The notes: generated by a model from the sequence alone, not told the origin. Shown: positions 1 to 8,955, numbered from the stretch's first letter. The stretch is 37,776 nt of DNA from Akkermansiaceae bacterium UBA1506 (GCA_002323995.1 DCQY01000091.1:26411-64186); one strand, 5' to 3'. Translations and numbers: made by a program.

Positions 1-182
1 AAATGTCCTCACCTAATCTGCCTTTTTGGGCCACTTCGAAACTGATCTAGCCGTGATCGACTTTTCGACCGTGTCGCTCGTTAGCCCACGTCAATTGGAG
101 TTGAGAAATCCCTGAGCGGTCCGAAATTACCCATCGTTTGGGCTTTTCCGCTGCGCCGGTCAAAAAGAACACAACAAACAGA

Positions 183-1976
183 ATGACTTTGGAGCGGAAT
201 AAAGTGTTTTCTCGGGTGTATCGAGCGGTCATGCGGCTTGCTCTAATGTTGCTGTTACTGGTTTTTGCTTCCTGCTCGACGGTGAAATCAAAGCGGGTTT
301 CGAGTGCCGTTACAGAAGCGGGCATTGAATCAGCGCGGGAATTGGAAGGTATGGCTAACCTTCTTGAGCAGCCTGTAGCCGTGGTCAATTCGGTCGCGAA
401 TCAATCAATCAGGTTGCTCCGAACTGGTGAAAGGTATTCGAAGAAGGGCCAGAATGACGATGCTGCGGGCAGCTTTCTGCGGGCGGCTGTCGAAAGCCGT
501 GACTTATTGATTGTCCGGAAAGCAATCCCTGGTTCCGAGGCTGAGAGGGCCTTGTTGACGCTTCATAATTCGTCGCTCGCGCGTTTCGCCGAAGTCTGGG
601 GGGTCTACCCCCGCAAAAGCGTGCCAGAGTCCTATCATCTCATTAACGGCAATGAACGATATGAGATTCGGCTGGATCCGGCTTCAGACTTCCCTGCTAA
701 TTTTTTCGACGAGGCTATCTCATCTGAAGCGGTCAAAGGCAGAGGAGTGAAACACATCGGCCGCGCCGGTCTTGGCGCACCCTTGGTCGGAATTCGTTAC
801 AAAACCCCTGAACGAGAAGAAGAGATGGCGAACTTCCTTCCCAAGGGGCTTCACATGCCAATCACGCTGACGATCACCGAGACGCGAAAGGTCGGCAAGG
901 GGGAGGCTCGTCGAACCCTGGTATCACTCGCAATTCATGATCCGACGAAGCGTGACCGAGTATTGATCAAGGGTCGCAGTATACCTTTGGCGGCGAATTT
1001 TTCTGCTCCGGTTCTTATCATGGCTAGCGGGGAGAACGAGCATCTAATGGGATTGTTTGGCTTTCTCAACGCGAGGCGGCACGCCAAGGACTCAGGAATT
1101 TACCTCCTAGAGCCTTACGATCCCGACCGCATCCCTCTTCTACTATCGCATGGCCTGATCTCTGCTCCGCTCATTTGGCGTGAGATTGTTCCTGAATTGA
1201 TGTCAGAAACTGATATCGCACGGCGATATCAAATCTTAGCTTTCCGCTATCCCACTTCTTATGCCATTGCGGAATCGGGAGAATTGCAGCGAAACGAGCT
1301 TGAGAAACTTCGCGAGCATTACGATCCGGATGGGAATGATCCGTTGTCTAGAAATATGGTTGTGGCAGGCCATAGTATGGGAGGCGTGCTGTCAAATATG
1401 CTGATCACCGATTTCGATACTCGAATCTGGAGAGAAATCAGTGATAGACCGTTTGAAGTGGTTGCCGCTGACTGGCCAAACAAGGAGGCGGCCAGTGGAC
1501 TGTTGTTTTTCAATTATGATGAGGCAACTCAGCGGGCCGTTTTTTTCTCCACTCCTCACCGCGGAGCCAATATGGCAAATTCGAGCCTTGCCGGAGCGCT
1601 TTCACAACTCGCCAAAATGCCTAAAAATGTTCTCTTAGGCACTGCAAATTTCGTGACCAAAGGTTCCAGAGATGGGCTGAAGTATCAGTCAAAGGCAAGA
1701 AAGCTTACCAGCGTTCAGTCGTTGCGGCCTGACTCACCGCTCCTATTGGCGATGGATAAATCGCCGAAGAAACCGGGGGTGTATTACCACTCGATTATAG
1801 GAGACCGGGGCAAAGGCGACACGCCCGAAAGTTCAGATGGCGTGGTGGACTACTGGAGTTCTCATCTAGACGGTGCTGAGTCGGAGTTGATTGTCCCGAC
1901 GGATCACCGCTCCTACAAAGATCCCGGTGCGGTTAAAGAGCTGAAGCGCATTCTCCGACTTCATGCAGGCCTGTAG
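183..1976 (+). CDS. lipoprotein alpha/beta hydrolase (esterase/lipase-like)
   Basis: Predicted membrane-anchored serine hydrolase of about 597 residues; the substrate is unknown. An N-terminal hydrophobic stretch ends in a lipobox (VFASC, Cys31), indicating a lipoprotein facing the periplasm or outer membrane. The nucleophile elbow GHSMGG places the catalytic Ser at about residue 398. The C-terminal segment has SDGVVDY and then a PTDHRSY motif that could supply the acid and the His. The region before about residue 320 has no recognisable domain. The frame is open from a TTG at 138, but ATG 183 keeps a basic n-region before the signal; ATG 231 would also leave a usable signal peptide. No clear Shine-Dalgarno sequence separates the choices. 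The gene stands alone on its strand. Confidence 0.8.
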   Translation: MTLERNKVFSRVYRAVMRLALMLLLLVFASCSTVKSKRVSSAVTEAGIESARELEGMANLLEQPVAVVNSVANQSIRLLRTGERYSKKGQNDDAAGSFLRAAVESRDLLIVRKAIPGSEAERALLTLHNSSLARFAEVWGVYPRKSVPESYHLINGNERYEIRLDPASDFPANFFDEAISSEAVKGRGVKHIGRAGLGAPLVGIRYKTPEREEEMANFLPKGLHMPITLTITETRKVGKGEARRTLVSLAIHDPTKRDRVLIKGRSIPLAANFSAPVLIMASGENEHLMGLFGFLNARRHAKDSGIYLLEPYDPDRIPLLLSHGLISAPLIWREIVPELMSETDIARRYQILAFRYPTSYAIAESGELQRNELEKLREHYDPDGNDPLSRNMVVAGHSMGGVLSNMLITDFDTRIWREISDRPFEVVAADWPNKEAASGLLFFNYDEATQRAVFFSTPHRGANMANSSLAGALSQLAKMPKNVLLGTANFVTKGSRDGLKYQSKARKLTSVQSLRPDSPLLLAMDKSPKKPGVYYHSIIGDRGKGDTPESSDGVVDYWSSHLDGAESELIVPTDHRSYKDPGAVKELKRILRLHAGL

Positions 1977-1982
1977 AAGATG

Positions 1983-1996
1983 TTGAGAATTCTCAA
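1983..1996. other. perfect 14-bp palindrome after the hydrolase gene
   Basis: TTGAGAATTCTCAA is a perfect inverted repeat seven bases after the hydrolase stop codon. It could fold as a short hairpin or bind a dimeric regulator. No U-run follows, so it is not a convincing intrinsic terminator. Confidence 0.3.
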
Positions 1997-2036
1997 AGTT
2001 TCTGCATAGACCAATTGGAGAGAGCGTCTTCTCTAC

Positions 2037-2222
2037 ATGGATAGGTTTTCCCTTTATGTTCAGGCTCACTGTCCGGTATCCACCGCTTTGTCCGATCCGC
2101 CTAATGAGACCCAATCGAAATTGGAGGGGTCAAAGAAGTCGAAAGGCATTGATTGGTTCTTTGCTACCGGAGTGATGATGGTGGTGGGACTAGTCGCTAC
2201 GATCATGGTTGCGATGGCTTAA
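2037..2222 (+). CDS. small single-pass membrane protein, unknown
   Basis: A 61-residue frame. The first 38 residues are hydrophilic and end in a Lys/Ser-rich stretch; the C terminus is one hydrophobic helix (FFATGVMMVVGLVATIMVAM) reaching the stop codon, so it would be tail-anchored. A weak GGAGAG lies about a dozen bases before the ATG. The polar-then-hydrophobic pattern is more protein-like than expected by chance, but no family is recognised. It starts 60 bases after the hydrolase and converges on the oxidoreductase gene, ending 10 bases from it. Confidence 0.42.
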   Translation: MDRFSLYVQAHCPVSTALSDPPNETQSKLEGSKKSKGIDWFFATGVMMVVGLVATIMVAMA

Positions 2223-2232
2223 TTCCCCATGG

Positions 2233-3351
2233 CTAGCCGATGACTCTGCGTGGCCCTAGCAGTTCCGAAAGTAGCGGAGGCTCTTTGCCAAATCGTTGCC
2301 GGAATTCCTCTAGTGTCGGTTGCAGGCGAACGGCTACCTTGGACTCGTGGTTCAAAGCGATGGCAGAGAGTTGATGATCGAGGAATGGATTACGGAAACG
2401 ATCTAGAGTTTCACAAGCAAACCCCTTTGGGTCATCGCAGCGGCCTTCGAGGACAGGCACGATTTCTTCAAAAAGAAGTTTTTCCACCCATGGACCGATT
2501 TTCTGATGTTCGACGCAGTCGCGAACCGTCTTGACTCCCGATACCTCCATGGCGTGACTGACAAGCGCGCTATGAGCACCATTTAGAATTCGCACTTTGC
2601 GGAGCGTGTAAGGGGTAATGTCGCTAACGGTGACGACTTTAGGGTGTTGCGCGAGAGGGAAGTTGGCATCTTTCGTTTCAACCGCCCAGAGGCAGAAGGG
2701 TTCGGCGCTGATAAGCAGCGGGTCGCTTTCGAGGAGAGGATGCTTGGTAGGCCGTCCTGCCACAATGCGATCGACTAGTGTGTTCACCCATCGGCACTCA
2801 TGCTTAATCCATGCGATCAAATCGTCGGGTGTATTCCATAAGATCGCTTGTTCTAATACAAGATCGCGCAGGCGGTCTGCATTGGATTCTATGAGTTCGC
2901 AGGGAACGATCCACGGGGCGGGCTGATTTGCCTGCTTTCGTTCGATCAATACTCCCAGAAGTTTTGCTGGAAATGATACGGGCGCCCTCCCGGTGAAAGT
3001 AATGTCAGCAGGATCGAGAGTGAGCCCAGCCTCGGTAGTGTTGGAGAGGATGAGTTTCAGGTCAGGGTGCCTGCCAGCTTCAACAATTTCAGCCCATTGG
3101 CTGCCGGCGTGGAGCGCATGGCTGATGGACGCGACCTCGATTGTTTCATCAATAACCTTGCCTTGCTCTAAGCCTTGAATCGCAACGTGATATTTTCCTG
3201 TTGAGGCATTAATCGCATTAGCTCTATCTTTCCCCGTCGATTGGATGACAACGATTTTTCCTGGTCCAGGATTGAGTTTGAGATTTAGTTGGTGAACAAT
3301 GAGTTCTGCAAAACCTCTCAGAAAGTTACCGGCTCCAAATTGAAGGATCAT
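2233..3351 (-). CDS. tagaturonate reductase-like mannitol dehydrogenase-family oxidoreductase
   Basis: NAD(P)-dependent polyol/hexuronate oxidoreductase. The protein opens directly on the Rossmann motif FGAGNFLRGF, typical of UxaB (altronate oxidoreductase) rather than MtlD. KVRILNGAHSALV matches the UxaB helical-domain signature carrying the catalytic Lys and the following His, and RFRNPFLDHQLSAIALN is also UxaB-like. At 372 residues it is clearly shorter than E. coli UxaB (about 483): roughly 15 N-terminal residues and the last 90 or so C-terminal residues are absent. No other uronate pathway gene is in view, so the substrate is uncertain. A GGGAAG lies about 10 bases upstream of the ATG. 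It is divergent from the unknown gene at 3416. Confidence 0.75.
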   Translation of the reverse strand: MILQFGAGNFLRGFAELIVHQLNLKLNPGPGKIVVIQSTGKDRANAINASTGKYHVAIQGLEQGKVIDETIEVASISHALHAGSQWAEIVEAGRHPDLKLILSNTTEAGLTLDPADITFTGRAPVSFPAKLLGVLIERKQANQPAPWIVPCELIESNADRLRDLVLEQAILWNTPDDLIAWIKHECRWVNTLVDRIVAGRPTKHPLLESDPLLISAEPFCLWAVETKDANFPLAQHPKVVTVSDITPYTLRKVRILNGAHSALVSHAMEVSGVKTVRDCVEHQKIGPWVEKLLFEEIVPVLEGRCDDPKGFACETLDRFRNPFLDHQLSAIALNHESKVAVRLQPTLEEFRQRFGKEPPLLSELLGPRRVIG

Positions 3352-3415
3352 ACAGCGGTAGCTTCCCGTTTCAATTCATCGGTGGCAATGGCCATTTTAT
3401 TGGAAAACTTGACTG

Positions 3416-3718
3416 ATGACTGTAATTGAGAACAAAGAGGGGAAGTATCAGTTCACCATATTAGAGACTGGTGAGATAACATTCAACTGGGACTGCAAAA
3501 AGGGACGCTACCCAGACGGGGAGAATGATTCGGTAGAAGATATGATCGAGCCGATAGAAGCGTTTGTCCGTAGACTCTTAGACGAGTTTGTCTGGTCGCC
3601 ACATATCCCCGTATATGGAACCGGGGCTCTGGACTATTTGAATGAGCAGACAGGAGGTCAGTTTAAGCTAGTTAGCCAATCTATCGAGGAACGAGACATG
3701 GAAGATCGGGTATACTGA
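3416..3718 (+). CDS. hypothetical protein, 100 aa
   Basis: A soluble, acidic protein with no signal peptide or membrane segment; the family is not recognised. The composition (repeated Glu/Asp, Trp at two sites, a Tyr-rich middle) and an N-terminal strand pattern (GKYQFTILETGEITFNWDC) look like a real folded domain. GGAAA stands about 11 bases before the ATG. It is transcribed divergently from the oxidoreductase, with 64 bases between starts. The 216 bases after it, up to moaE, show no further gene. Confidence 0.55.
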   Translation: MTVIENKEGKYQFTILETGEITFNWDCKKGRYPDGENDSVEDMIEPIEAFVRRLLDEFVWSPHIPVYGTGALDYLNEQTGGQFKLVSQSIEERDMEDRVY

Positions 3719-3934
3719 AATTTCTATTTGCGCGACACACTGAAATATCACGACTTCTTTTTGGTAAACTACTACCATGAAATTTGCCAGAGTGAGCCGC
3801 AAGGGAGGTGACAACGCTTATTAAACTAAAAATGGATGTTTTGACCGCAGACGCTTCCGGGTTCCTCGGAAAAATCGCTTAAAAAGGGGTAAACCAGAGT
3901 CATCAACTTCGCCGGGCTATTCCGCATAAGAGGC

Positions 3935-4333
3935 TCAGTCTGCCAAGACCGGCTTTTTCCAGATCGGTACTGTTTGTTTAATGCGTTTCAAATATTCCCG
4001 GCTGATTTCGAATGCTTGTGCACTGTGGGCTGTCTGGATGCGAATGACGATGGAGGCTTCGCCGGCGGGGACGAAGCCGAGACGGTGATGGATTTGAGCT
4101 AAGTGATCAGGATACTCGTGGCCCATTGCCACGCCAATTTTCTGCAGCTCCTTTAATGCCATCTTGTCATAGTGGCTGTATTCGATCCCCGAGATTTTCT
4201 GTCCCTCTTCGAGATTACGGACCACGCCATGAAACCGCAAATCTGCTCCGTGAACACAGGACGCATCAAAGGAACGCTCGATTTCTTCGATTCTTTTTTT
4301 GGAGATCGAACAAGTGAGATGAGTGGTTGTCAT
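3935..4333 (-). CDS. moaE: molybdopterin synthase catalytic subunit MoaE (orphan)
   Basis: The MoaE fold transfers sulfur from the MoaD thiocarboxylate to precursor Z, making molybdopterin in the cytoplasm. The 132-residue protein shows GADLRFHGVVRN, the IEYSHYDKMA strand-helix, IHHRLG and PIWKK. Residues equivalent to E. coli Phe34, Arg39, His103, Lys119 and Lys126 are all present at identical numbers. Position 104, Arg in E. coli, is Ser here, and the protein ends soon after the final Lys pair, lacking the usual C-terminal tail. A much longer open frame continues upstream but lies inside gnd; ATG 4333 gives the family start. No moaD or other molybdenum-cofactor gene is adjacent. It diverges from gnd with 90 bases between. 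Confidence 0.85.
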   Translation of the reverse strand: MTTTHLTCSISKKRIEEIERSFDASCVHGADLRFHGVVRNLEEGQKISGIEYSHYDKMALKELQKIGVAMGHEYPDHLAQIHHRLGFVPAGEASIVIRIQTAHSAQAFEISREYLKRIKQTVPIWKKPVLAD

Positions 4334-4423
4334 GGGCAATCTGTTTTGGATGAAACGAAATGAGCGCTTGCGCTTCTGAAATCGTGAGTAGTCTTGTCGC
4401 TCAACATTCAAAGGACAGTTTAC

Positions 4424-5869
4424 ATGAGCAAGAGCGATTTCGGACTTATTGGCCTCGCCGTAATGGGGCAAAATCTCGTACTGAATGTAGAAAGTCGCGG
4501 TTTCCGCGTGTCTGTCTACAACCGCACGACTGAGACGATGAAGGAATTCATCGCACAAAACCCGGACAAGAATCTCTGCGGTGCTGAGACGCTCGAGGAT
4601 TTCGTGGCCAGTCTGGAGCGCCCCCGTAAGGTGATGATTCTCGTGAAGTCTACGGCTGGTGGTGACCCGAACGATCGTGATGCAGTCGACAAGGTGATCG
4701 AAAGCCTCGTCCCGTTGCTTGAGGAAGGGGACCTTATCATCGATGGCGGAAACACCTATTTCATTCACACCGAGCGCCGTTCCAAGGAACTCGCCGAGAA
4801 AGGTCTTCTTTTTATTGGTTCCGGAGTTTCCGGAGGAGAAGAGGGAGCCCGCAAGGGGCCATCCATCATGCCCGGTGGTCCGGCCAGCTCTTGGGAAATC
4901 ATCAAGCCGGTTTTTGAGGCAATCACCGCCAAGGTGGAGGGTGTTCCCTGTGTGACTCACGTCGGAACCGGTGGCGCCGGGCACTTCGTTAAGATGGTTC
5001 ACAACGGCATCGAATACGGGGACATGCAGTTAATCTGCGAGGCCTACGAGATTTTCAAGCGGGCTGGAATTAGCAACGACGAAATGGCTGATATCTTCAC
5101 CAAGTGGAATGAAGGCCCGCTGGAGTCCTTCCTCATCCAGATCACTTCCAAGATTTTTGAAGAAAAAGACCCTGAAACCGGAAAGCACCTCGTTGACCTG
5201 ATCGTTGATAAGGCTGGCCAGAAGGGAACCGGCCGTTGGACCGTGATGAACAGTGCCGCCAACGCGGTGGTGATTTCCACGATCAACGCGGCTGTCGAAG
5301 CCCGCATCCTTTCCTCGAAGAAAGATGAACGTCTCGCTGCGGCCCCAATTCTCGAAGGACCGAATGCAGCGGTATCCATGGATAAGGAAGAGCTCGTTCA
5401 GAAGGTGCATGATGCCCTTTACGCTTCCAAGATAATTTCCTACGCCCAGGGTCTCGATCTCATTAAGGTCGTCAGCGAAGTGCACGGCTGGGGCGTTGAT
5501 CTTGGCTCCTGCGCACGCATCTGGCGCGGTGGCTGCATCATTCGTGCCCGCTTCCTTAATCGCATTACCGAGGCCTACGAGCGCAATACTGATCTGACTA
5601 ATCTGATGCTGGACGATTTCTTCACCGAAATCCTCAACGGCAACCAGGCCGCTTGGCGTGAGATTGTGGCTTTTGGTGTGACCAACGGTATTCCTGTGCC
5701 AGCCTTCAGTGCTTCCTTAAGCTACTACGACAGCTATCGCTCCGAGGTGCTTCCGGCCAACTTACTCCAGGCGCAGCGCGATTTCTTTGGCGCTCACACC
5801 TATGAGCGCGTCGACAAGCCTGCGGGCGAGTTCTTCCATACCAAGTGGCCAGAGCTCATTGAAGATTAG
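4424..5869 (+). CDS. gnd: 6-phosphogluconate dehydrogenase, decarboxylating
   Basis: Oxidises 6-phosphogluconate to ribulose 5-phosphate and CO2 with NADP+ in the oxidative pentose phosphate pathway. The 481-residue length is standard for the long form. Motifs in order: N-terminal dinucleotide fold GLAVMGQN; IDGGNTYF; substrate loop GSGVSGGEEGARKGPS; catalytic KMVHNGIEYGDMQ; KAGQKGTGRW; the helical-domain signature RIWRGGCIIRARFL; and the C-terminal QRDFFGAHTYER. AAGGA stands nine bases before ATG 4424, which decides the start over an upstream in-frame TTG at 4394. It is a single gene, divergent from moaE and convergent with the PDZ gene 17 bases downstream. Confidence 0.97.
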   Translation: MSKSDFGLIGLAVMGQNLVLNVESRGFRVSVYNRTTETMKEFIAQNPDKNLCGAETLEDFVASLERPRKVMILVKSTAGGDPNDRDAVDKVIESLVPLLEEGDLIIDGGNTYFIHTERRSKELAEKGLLFIGSGVSGGEEGARKGPSIMPGGPASSWEIIKPVFEAITAKVEGVPCVTHVGTGGAGHFVKMVHNGIEYGDMQLICEAYEIFKRAGISNDEMADIFTKWNEGPLESFLIQITSKIFEEKDPETGKHLVDLIVDKAGQKGTGRWTVMNSAANAVVISTINAAVEARILSSKKDERLAAAPILEGPNAAVSMDKEELVQKVHDALYASKIISYAQGLDLIKVVSEVHGWGVDLGSCARIWRGGCIIRARFLNRITEAYERNTDLTNLMLDDFFTEILNGNQAAWREIVAFGVTNGIPVPAFSASLSYYDSYRSEVLPANLLQAQRDFFGAHTYERVDKPAGEFFHTKWPELIED

Positions 5870-5886
5870 GCCAATATAAAGAACGC

Positions 5887-6894
5887 CTAGAGCGGAGTGC
5901 CTTCTTCTTCGACCGGAGCTTTTTTCTCTTTGTCCCGTTCGAGGCCTTTGGGATTTGTCGGTTTTGGGCCGAGCAGCTTGAGGTCGTCGAGCTTCATCTT
6001 CTTGAGTTGCTCGCGAGCCAGCTTCGGAAGGCCTTCGTTGCCTTTGGCAGGATCGTAGGGGCCGTCGTAGATCGATTTGCCATCTGCAGCGTTGATCTTG
6101 ATGGTGTGGTCATCATCGGTTCGGACGATCGTGACGTCGCCATGATCATTGTCGATTTTGACGACCCCATGGAAGCTCATAATGTTGACGGGGAATCCCG
6201 GTTTCACGCTGACAGCCGGTGGTTTGATTTCTACGGATAGGCCAGGGTTGGTAGCGGCGGCCGGCTTTTCGGATTGCCCTTGCGGTGGCATCGGATGCCT
6301 GTTTTCTCGCCAGTTTCGATGAACGCTTTCCTTCTCAGCAGCTCGCGGTGTTGGACGATTTATCTGTCCGGGGCGTGGTAAGGGATTTGGAAAAACGTCC
6401 TGCGATTCCCCGAGAGTAGCGTTCACAATTTTCATTTTGCCTGCTCGGATGAGAGTCAACTCAGCTTTGTTGCCGGCCTGCTCGCGACGCACAAGGATGG
6501 AAAGGTGATCGGGAGAAATTAGTATTTGATCGTTGAACTGCATGAGGATGTCATGATCGCGGAGGCCAGCTTTGGCGGCTGGGGAATCGTCTAAGACTTG
6601 GTGGATCTGAACCCCAACCTCTCCTTCGATTTCGAGATGTTCTCTCAAGGAAGTGGGAACTGGTGCCGTCCTAATACCAAGCCAGGTATGGAGACCTTTC
6701 GTCGGTTCGGCGCGGTTGAATCGACTCCGGGGTGACTGCGACTTTCTCGGAGTTTCAGCGCGCTCAGTCTGCACCAGCGACGGATTCTTTTCATTTGAAG
6801 TTTTTTTTGGCTGATCACCTTGAGCTAAAACATGGATGGGGAGGCTAACAGCGATGGCCCCCAGAATGGCTAGAGCAGCGGAAGAAATATTCAT
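5887..6894 (-). CDS. secreted PDZ-domain protein
   Basis: A 335-residue exported protein with a signal peptide ending near HVLAQ (residue 24). A basic, disordered linker is followed by one PDZ domain at about residues 68-155 (LGIRTAPVPTSLREHL, then SPAAKAGLRDHDILMQFND). No protease catalytic triad is present. A Pro-rich linker leads to a C-terminal region with a strand-rich segment (VVKIDNDHGDVTIVRTDDDH) and a charged tail. It probably binds a protein partner in the periplasm. It starts 23 bases after the stop of the membrane protein upstream, so the two are likely co-transcribed. That gap contains a short palindrome, CTAAAG/CTTTAG (6906-6921), overlapping the upstream stop codon. Confidence 0.75.
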   Translation of the reverse strand: MNISSAALAILGAIAVSLPIHVLAQGDQPKKTSNEKNPSLVQTERAETPRKSQSPRSRFNRAEPTKGLHTWLGIRTAPVPTSLREHLEIEGEVGVQIHQVLDDSPAAKAGLRDHDILMQFNDQILISPDHLSILVRREQAGNKAELTLIRAGKMKIVNATLGESQDVFPNPLPRPGQINRPTPRAAEKESVHRNWRENRHPMPPQGQSEKPAAATNPGLSVEIKPPAVSVKPGFPVNIMSFHGVVKIDNDHGDVTIVRTDDDHTIKINAADGKSIYDGPYDPAKGNEGLPKLAREQLKKMKLDDLKLLGPKPTNPKGLERDKEKKAPVEEEGTPL

Positions 6895-6917
6895 CGTGTC
6901 GTTAGCTAAAGTTTCCT

Positions 6918-7490
6918 TTAGTGGGAGGGAAGGGGAATAATCACCTCTTCGTTGTGGGGTGTGAAAAATCGGATGTTGGTTCCGGTGTTCGGATCATACC
7001 AATGGTGGGTGTCTTCGAACTGAAGTTGAAGTTTTTCTTTGGGACCCTCTTCCGTATCAACGACTCCTTTTGATGACGAGTTGATTAAGTAACCACGCGA
7101 TGAAATTGGAACAAATCGGTCCGAGAGAAGGCTTTGGTCGGATGTGTCAGCCGGCATGGCTGTGGCTGCCGACGAAGCGTCTGATGACGCCAAAGGACTG
7201 GTCAGGGTAGGAGGAGAACTTTTATCGGGAATGCTCCGAGTTAGACGAAAACCGAACTGGTAGAGCGCTACCGCGCACATCCCCAGCAGGCATGCCGTTG
7301 CCAACGGCATCACACGCTTCCACTGGATTCGGCCGGGCAAGTTGGCCTGCGAGACAGTAATCTGCTCTCTCCCCCGGCCAAGTCTATCGAGTTGATCGAC
7401 GCCCAATGGTTTTGGGTGAAGACGTTTTAAAAGAGATTCCAATTCGACGTCGGGATCATCATGATCAGGTTGGTCGTGGATTCCGCTCAT
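6918..7490 (-). CDS. single-pass membrane protein, anti-sigma-factor-like layout
   Basis: 190 residues: an acidic cytoplasmic N terminus of about 55 residues (LESLLKRLHPKPL), a basic stretch, one membrane helix (LATACLLGMCAVALYQFGF), a Ser/Ala/Pro-rich linker, and a C-terminal segment with WYDPNTG and an acidic end. The topology resembles anti-sigma factors paired with a periplasmic effector, but no zinc-binding HxxxCxxC motif and no sigma-factor gene are present, so this is only an analogy. It is followed 23 bases later by the PDZ gene, its likely partner, and begins 85 bases after argH on the same strand. Confidence 0.6.
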   Translation of the reverse strand: MSGIHDQPDHDDPDVELESLLKRLHPKPLGVDQLDRLGRGREQITVSQANLPGRIQWKRVMPLATACLLGMCAVALYQFGFRLTRSIPDKSSPPTLTSPLASSDASSAATAMPADTSDQSLLSDRFVPISSRGYLINSSSKGVVDTEEGPKEKLQLQFEDTHHWYDPNTGTNIRFFTPHNEEVIIPLPSH

Positions 7491-7575
7491 ACTCTTGATT
7501 AGAGCGGAGAGAAGCCTCGTTTCTGTCTAAAAATAAATTTTCCGGGAGGATGGAAAGCTTTTATCAAGAAAACGA

Positions 7576-8955
7576 TTAGAGTGATTTCGCCGTGTGGAGG
7601 CGCTTTTGCCAACGCGAAATCTGTCTTCCGATATTTACCGGGGAAGGTGCACCTATTGATTTTCGGGCCCTGAGAGCGGTTTTAACATTCAGCACTTTAA
7701 ATACATCTTCATCGAATGCGTCGGAAAACTGATTAAACTCCTCGAGGGTAAGTTCTGGGAATCCGCGCTGCTGCTGGATGCTGTAAGCCGTCAGTTTACC
7801 AATGATCTCATGGGCCTCCCGAAAAGGCACCTTGTTCAACACGAGGTAATCAGCGAGATCGGTGGCAAGAAGGAATGGATCAGCTGCCGCTGCCTGCGTC
7901 CGATCTTCACGGATCTTCGCCACTGCCATCATTTCGGAGAACACCTCTAAAGCGAGCTTGATCTGGTCAATGGAATCGAAGAGAGGCTCTTTGTCTTCTT
8001 GCAGATCACGATTGTAGGTCATGGGCAGTCCCTTAATCGTGGTAAGCAGCGACATGAGGTTACCAACAAGCCGGCCCGTTTTCCCCCGAGTCAGCTCAGC
8101 CACATCTGGATTCTTTTTTTGGGGCATCAGGCTGGAGCCCGTGGTGTGGGCATCGCTGAGTTCAATAAACCCGAATTCGGCTGAAGCCCAGAGAATCACA
8201 TCTTCACTGAGGCGGGATAGGTGGATCCCAACCATGGAAATAATAAAGAGGAGCTCGGCAATGTAATCACGATCGCTAACCGCATCCATGCTGTTCTGCG
8301 TAATCGCGGGGAAACCAAGTTTTTCGGCTATAAGGTTCCGATTTAATGCGATGGTCGAGCCCGCGAGGGCACCGGAGCCGAGGGGCATAACGTTGATTCG
8401 CTTATAGCAATCGCGAAGGCGTTCTTTGTCTCGCTCTAGCATTTCGACATAGGCAAGAAGATGATGTGCCAGAAGCACGGGCTGGCCTCGCTGAAGATGC
8501 GTGTAGCCTGGAACAACAGCTCCAGAATGATTTACTGACAGGGTGATGAGAGCGTTCTGCATCGCTGTGAGGCGATTAAAAATAGCCTTGGTCTCTGCCC
8601 GGCAGTATAGACGTGTGTCGAGGGCGACCTGATCGTTCCTGCTTCTTGCCGTGTGTAGCTTTGCACCAGGAGCACCAATCTTTTCAGTGAGGGCCGCTTC
8701 AATATTCATGTGAATATCTTCAAGACTTGTCTTAAAGCGGAACTCACCTGTTTCGATCTCCTTTTTGATCTCGCGTAGACCCCTGATAATAGCCCGCTCT
8801 TCGGTCTTATTGATGATGCCGGCATCTTGTAGAGCGGCCGCCTGCGCTATAGACCCCTCGATGTCATATGCGTAAAGTCTCCAGTCGTAGGAGATCGATT
8901 CCCCGTAACGTTGTACGAGATTGGATGTTTCAGTTTGGAATCGGCCTTTCCACAT
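7576..8955 (-). CDS. argH: argininosuccinate lyase
   Basis: Catalyses the last step of arginine synthesis, splitting argininosuccinate into arginine and fumarate in the cytoplasm; a homotetramer of the fumarase/aspartase superfamily. At 459 residues the length is normal. The start MWKGRF is family-typical, TARSRNDQVALD and HLQRGQPV lie in the conserved middle regions, and the superfamily signature GSSLMPQKKNPD falls at about residues 273-284 with the mobile catalytic-loop Ser. No other arginine gene is nearby. The gene sits 64 bases downstream of fur on the same strand and could be read from its promoter. Confidence 0.97.
   Translation of the reverse strand: MWKGRFQTETSNLVQRYGESISYDWRLYAYDIEGSIAQAAALQDAGIINKTEERAIIRGLREIKKEIETGEFRFKTSLEDIHMNIEAALTEKIGAPGAKLHTARSRNDQVALDTRLYCRAETKAIFNRLTAMQNALITLSVNHSGAVVPGYTHLQRGQPVLLAHHLLAYVEMLERDKERLRDCYKRINVMPLGSGALAGSTIALNRNLIAEKLGFPAITQNSMDAVSDRDYIAELLFIISMVGIHLSRLSEDVILWASAEFGFIELSDAHTTGSSLMPQKKNPDVAELTRGKTGRLVGNLMSLLTTIKGLPMTYNRDLQEDKEPLFDSIDQIKLALEVFSEMMAVAKIREDRTQAAAADPFLLATDLADYLVLNKVPFREAHEIIGKLTAYSIQQQRGFPELTLEEFNQFSDAFDEDVFKVLNVKTALRARKSIGAPSPVNIGRQISRWQKRLHTAKSL

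Noticed and set aside
1..182. Gene at the left edge
   Set aside because: Only a shadow frame on the minus strand and the open upstream part of the hydrolase frame from a TTG; no supported gene.
4334..5002. Long minus-strand extension of the moaE frame into gnd
   Set aside because: It lies antisense to the unmistakable gnd gene and has no domain of its own; MoaE similarity begins only at ATG 4333.
5030..5485. 151-residue minus-strand frame inside gnd
   Set aside because: Antisense shadow of gnd, which has full family motifs over the same bases.
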